A DNA stretch of 64,000 nucleotides, taken from Vanessa cardui. Lineage: Eukaryota; Arthropoda; Insecta; Lepidoptera; Nymphalidae. The stretch's first letter is position 1, and each line of letters opens with the position of its first letter. The translations under genes and the position numbers were made by a program. The notes under the pieces were generated by a model, which had not been told where the DNA came from, ran no database searches, and was given only the letters and a program-made list of their open reading frames with translations. Location of the stretch: assembly GCF_905220365.1 (NCBI RefSeq), contig NC_061129.1:1364803-1428802 (forward strand). The letters are read 5' to 3'. Shown one piece after another: positions 60,001 through 64,000 of the stretch.

Positions 60001-61867
60001 TCGTAAGTTCTCTGTTCAGCACAACAGTCGAGGAACATGTGACAGAGTTCAATTTCTTGTCCTGGTTTCAGCTGCATTTTCATCAATTTGTGAGCACATT
60101 CCTCAAAGTCCAAACTTGAATTGATAGTCAAATATATAGTTCTTCTTAAAGCAATAAGATTTGTCTCAGTGTTATCAATAATAGTAACCTCTTTGCTTTT
60201 TTCTGCCTCCTCATCATCAGACTCATCGCTACCTGATTCACCAGAACCATCTTCATCATCAGACTCAGCGTCAGATCCAAGGATTTCGTTACTGAGTGCT
60301 TTGTACTTTTGTTCATTTTCTTCATACTTGTCATCAAACTTGAAGACATCTGAAATTTAAATAGTAACAGTTTAGAAATTTTTAATTTGAGTAGACACTT
60401 ACAGAGTACACTCAGTAATTGAATTAAAGTGAAATGTACATAAATGTAGGGGAAGAATAAAAACTGTTTAGATTTCTATGATTTTTTTAACAATGATATA
60501 GAAATTTAATGAGTAAACACCAGGTTCATATCATGCATTTCAGGTTTTTATTTTATTTATTTGAAGAATACCAGCACTATTTTTATTATTCCGTTTACAC
60601 AACAATCTCACTATCATATATAAAGACAGATGTGAAAAATATTACACACAACAAAATATTATAGTCCAAAAAAGTTATCTATTTTAAATGTTTTAGTATG
60701 TTAGTAACTCATCATTTTACTTTATAGTGATCGAAAAAAATCTCTGATAGAGATGTCGCATTTTATTTGTGATTTTTGTTTTTGTCAAATATAAGTAAGA
60801 ACATTATTAATATAAAAAGAAAACATACTCAGGATATCCTGTGAATCTGTTGCGTCGTCCAACATCAAAAGATGAGTAAACTGTTCCTCTTCGGGCACCA
60901 GTTCCAACTCCTCTAAAACTGCTGGATGGTCTTTGAACCCATCTTTCCAAACTTGAAACATGACTTCAATCATGTACTGAACTCTCTTATCCAACTGGCC
61001 TTCATGTAGAATGTTCCTTAACATCTCAAAAATGGCATTAACACCCTTGGATGAGACCTCTGTGAGTTTCTGTCCGCACTCCTTTAAAAATGCTATTGCA
61101 ACCTCCACAGAATCATCCGTTGGTGTTTCTACGAGCAATGTCAACAGCTCTAGAGCTAAAATTTCATGTGCAACTCTTTGGTTTACAAGGTGAGCAATAA
61201 AGGTAGCAGATGAAATACATATAGGCTTATCATTTCGCTTGAAACCTCTCTTGAACTGTATTACTAGTCTTTTTAACAACAATTCTCCTATGTTAGGGAA
61301 ACGTGAATTGACTGCTGATACCAGGGCAGCATAAACATTTGTAAATGTTGGTGATGCTGCTTGAGCTTGGATCACCGACCGACTGAGCAAACCACGCCCT
61401 CTAACTATATTCTCCTTTAACAGCTCTTTAATAATAATGCCAATGTTACCAACGTTTATCTTGTTAATGTGCCCGTGGATAGACTTCTTGAGAGCTTCCC
61501 ATGCAAGCCTTTGATATGCGACAGATGATTTGTCGGTGATTTGAGCCTGCATCATTCGCAAACGCGCGGGAGGAATGTACGCGCCACCAGTTCTAGTGTT
61601 AAGCATGTCGGTTTCTTTAGCTTTTTTCGCTGGCATCGCTTTGCTTTCTTTTGGCGCGTCATCACGCCGTTTGTCTTGCTTATTCGGGACATAAGGGGAT
61701 TTCGATCGAGAATGTCTTCTTTTGCGTCGAGAATCCTTTTCAGTTCTATCTCTCGGAGATCGAGAACGAGATCTCGACCGACGCTTTTTCGATCTTGAAT
61801 CTTTTCTATGGTAATCACTCTCATTGTATTTTTCTTTTTTGCGTTTATTATCGCTACTTTCATCCAT
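57083..61867 (-). CDS. ncm: CWC22 / nucampholin, spliceosome and exon-junction-complex factor
   Basis: Recruits eIF4A3 to the spliceosome for exon-junction-complex deposition. Exons are 60829-61867, 59695-60349, 59413-59551, 58932-59049 and 57083-58455; 3324 nt, 1107 residues. Residues 20-60 are an RS-rich N-terminus, followed by TGGAYIPPARLR. The MIF4G domain (about 117-300) has AWEALKKSIHGHINKIN and LLLKRLVIQFKRGFKRND, and then FKFDDKYEENEQKYKALSNE and an acidic loop. The MA3 domain is at about 415-545 (LRRTIYLTINSSLDFEECAH, FCNINRIYIGPFEEIF). A Ser-rich stretch (about 620-650) leads to a long Arg/Asp/Asn repeat tail (about 770-935). The ATG at 61867 is chosen; an in-frame TTG at 61900 is not a start. 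The symbol follows the Drosophila name. Confidence 0.96.
59092..59160 (+). repeat. Repeat family D, copy 9 (5' fragment)
   Basis: AAAATCAAAATAAACTTTAT, TTCAAGTAGGCTTTTAAAAG and ACAATTAAGTGAA, truncated, in a CWC22 intron. Confidence 0.7.
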
Positions 61868-62904
61868 TATAAACACAAATGTGATTTGACCTAACAACAA
61901 TTATAGAATTAAATTAATTACAATGTTACAATATAGTTTGTTAAATTTATTACTCTTGAATATTCAATTGATAATACTTGTTTTTAATGGCTTAAATCTT
62001 GACAACGTGAGATATTCAATGGTGTAGCCATTTTGAAATTTCAAGATGACTTTGACGTTTGACATAGATAACGGATAGTTATTTTTTTTAATAACTTTGC
62101 CCATTTAAACTATACAAAGACTTACAATTATACCGCCAAAGTAACTAGGATAAAATACTTAGGATTCCAATATTAAAAACCTTATTAAAACCTAAATCTC
62201 ATTACTCTACAATTAATAAAACAACAATTAAGAAGTAAATATAATTTGTGAATGAGTATTGTAACATTCGTACAAAAAAAATGATATAAATAACATAAAG
62301 CTTATCATAATATTATAAATATATATACTTTTTATTAATTAGTTAAACATTTTTTTATAACCAATAATTTTTATTCCATTAATATTTGAAATTATTGCAA
62401 CATAAATAATCTAACTAAACTAACAAAAAATACACTAACCTTTTTATTTATTTAATTTTTGGATTAGGTGTAACCCCACATAGGTTCGCAGTTTTTCAAA
62501 TAGATATTAGATTAGTTTACATTAGATATTACAAGCAGCTATGTCCCAATGTTTGAAATCTGTAACGTCAATTATTAAATTTTAGAAATTTTATTTTAAT
62601 TAATAGATACTATTTTTCTTTATAAATAGATTAATGACGTTAATATACTTCTAAACATTAATATTATATTTTGGTTTCGAATTATTTTAAAATTTCGTTA
62701 AATATAGATAAAACTAAAAATTTCGAAGTGAATGGTTGCTCACTGACTATATCTTCACTTTGACTACGTGTGGACTATGGTATAGTAGGACAAAAATTAG
62801 ATGTAGCATCGAAAAATGCAATGGAATTAAATTAAAACCGATTACTGCCGATTTACACAACCAATAGATCGCACCCTATCGCGTGCGTCCCTAGCGAGTG
62901 CATG
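61868..62904. other. Intergenic region upstream of CWC22
   Basis: The CWC22 promoter must lie near 61870-62060. Beyond that the DNA is AT-rich, and I see no gene, RNA or clear repeat up to the LINE remnant. Confidence 0.6.
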
Positions 62905-64000
62905 CAATCCACGTGTCAAATTGAATAACATATTAAGTCATATGATATTACAAGTGATTACGACTGGAAACAGAAGCGATCCCGGTAATTACAGGCCTAT
63001 TTCAATACTCCCATCCTTAAGTAAAATATTCGAAAAAAATATTTTAAGTCAACTTCTCATCCATTTCGGTACAAATGCTAATTTTCATGGTGAGCAATTC
63101 GGTTTTAGAATTCGCAGAAGAAGGTCGCTCGACAACTGATGCGGGGATTGCGCTTCTCAAACATATTTACGATGCTTGGGAAAAATCACAGAACGCTATT
63201 GAAGTATTCTGTGTTTTATCTAAAGCATTCGATTGTGTAGAACACGAAACGCTTCTTTATAAGCTCAAATATTACGGTGTTAAAGGTAAAGCTCTTGATC
63301 TCATTGCTTCATACTTAAGTGAAAGAATCCAGTAAGTTTTCATTAATGGAATAATGTCTTCTGGATCTACGTTAAAAATAGGAGTTCCACAAGGTTCAAT
63401 TTTGGGTCCCTTTCTATTCCTAGTATATATAAATGATCTTTCTTTCTAAGTTAAAGGTATTTGTGATATAGTGTTGTTTGCTGACTATACTTCGCTGATT
63501 TTTAAGGTTGACAGGAAAAAACTGACTATGACGATGTGTATGACGACGGTACATTATCACAGATACACAATTGGTTTACAGTAAATAATTTAGTTTTGAA
63601 TGCTCAAAAAACAAAATGTGTAGTTTTTGCCCTACCCAATGTTAGAAGGCAAAATTATAATATATCTTTAAGCGGTGGCCCGCTTGATGTAGCCGATACT
63701 ACGGTGTTCTTAGGAATAGAATTGGATTCCAAACTTCAGTGGAGTTCTCATTTATCATCCCTAACAGGAAGACTCAGCTCCGCAGCATACGTGTTTAGAA
63801 AAGTTAGACAACTAACTGATATTGATACCGCTCGTTTAGTTTATTTTGGTTATTTTCACAGTATTATGTCATGTGGTTTTACGAATTTTGCCGATGCGAC
63901 ATCTAAGTTGTGTCGTACTATACGCTTCTACGTACCAACATTGGTTCATTTTTACCTCTTGTTCCCATTCACCTCTGTCTAAAACTAACTAACCGAATAC
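62905..64000 (+). pseudogene. Broken jockey/CR1-like LINE reverse transcriptase
   Basis: Successive frames carry non-LTR reverse-transcriptase blocks: NYRPISILPSLSKIFEK (about 62978), VLSKAFDCVEHETLL (about 63215), GVPQGSILGPFLFLVYINDL (about 63382), LFADYTSL (about 63475) and VFLGIELDSKLQWSSH (about 63703). At least two frameshifts and two in-frame stops (after SERIQ and INDLSF) break it. The second Asp of the catalytic FADD box is Tyr. The endonuclease part is missing upstream, and the element runs off the window. Non-functional, and typical of old LINE copies. Confidence 0.88.

Noticed and set aside
61868..61900. Longer N-terminus for CWC22 (LLGQITFVFI before the Met)
   Set aside because: The upstream codon is TTG and the sequence is hydrophobic, unlike a nuclear protein start; ATG at 61867 fits.

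Overview
The window looks like a stretch of a lepidopteran (butterfly or moth) chromosome. The genes have phase-consistent GT/AG introns and are insect-like in content. The background is AT-rich, while several exons are unusually GC-rich. Introns and intergenic DNA are packed with short interspersed elements, hAT-type MITEs and decayed LINE pieces of the kind common in Lepidoptera. I can assign no species from sequence alone.

Layout: (1) 1-5021, plus strand: the 3' half of the decapping scaffold gene Ge-1/EDC4; its 5' part (WD40 region) lies outside the window. (2) 8008-11976, plus: a second, short Ge-1-like gene of 480 residues. It repeats the coiled-coil and C-terminal part of Ge-1 with the same intron phases but starts without a WD40 domain. 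(3) 12938-23454, plus: a seven-exon secretory-pathway Ca2+-binding protein of the reticulocalbin-2/CREC type, with a signal peptide, six EF-hands and a DDEL end. (4) 28630-48942, minus: Rab5, four coding exons spread over 20 kb, with a probable non-coding 5' exon near 52.6 kb. (5) 53910-55088, plus: UTP23, with the complete APC13 reading frame lying in its 423-bp first intron on the same strand. (6) 55174-56734, minus: a three-exon gene for an unrecognised 233-residue protein, tail to tail with UTP23. (7) 57083-61867, minus: CWC22/nucampholin, five exons, 1107 residues. (8) 62905 to the end, plus: a broken jockey/CR1-like LINE reverse transcriptase.

The genes do not form one pathway. They are housekeeping genes for mRNA decapping, ER calcium handling, endosome fusion, the cell cycle and small-subunit processome, and splicing/exon-junction assembly. 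The two most notable points are the truncated Ge-1 paralogue and the UTP23/APC13 locus. In the latter, a strong 5' splice site just before the UTP23 start codon and a strong 3' splice site just before APC13 suggest that one promoter makes two unrelated proteins by mutually exclusive splicing.

Repeats fall into several families, labelled here A (about 280 bp, A-tailed), B (about 300 bp, tRNA-like head), C (about 240 bp, tRNA-like head), D (about 300 bp), E (about 250 bp), F and G, plus hAT elements recognised by terminal repeats and 8-bp target duplications. Exon limits were placed by eye from splice-site consensus and reading phase, and every total closes in frame. Untranslated regions are less certain.
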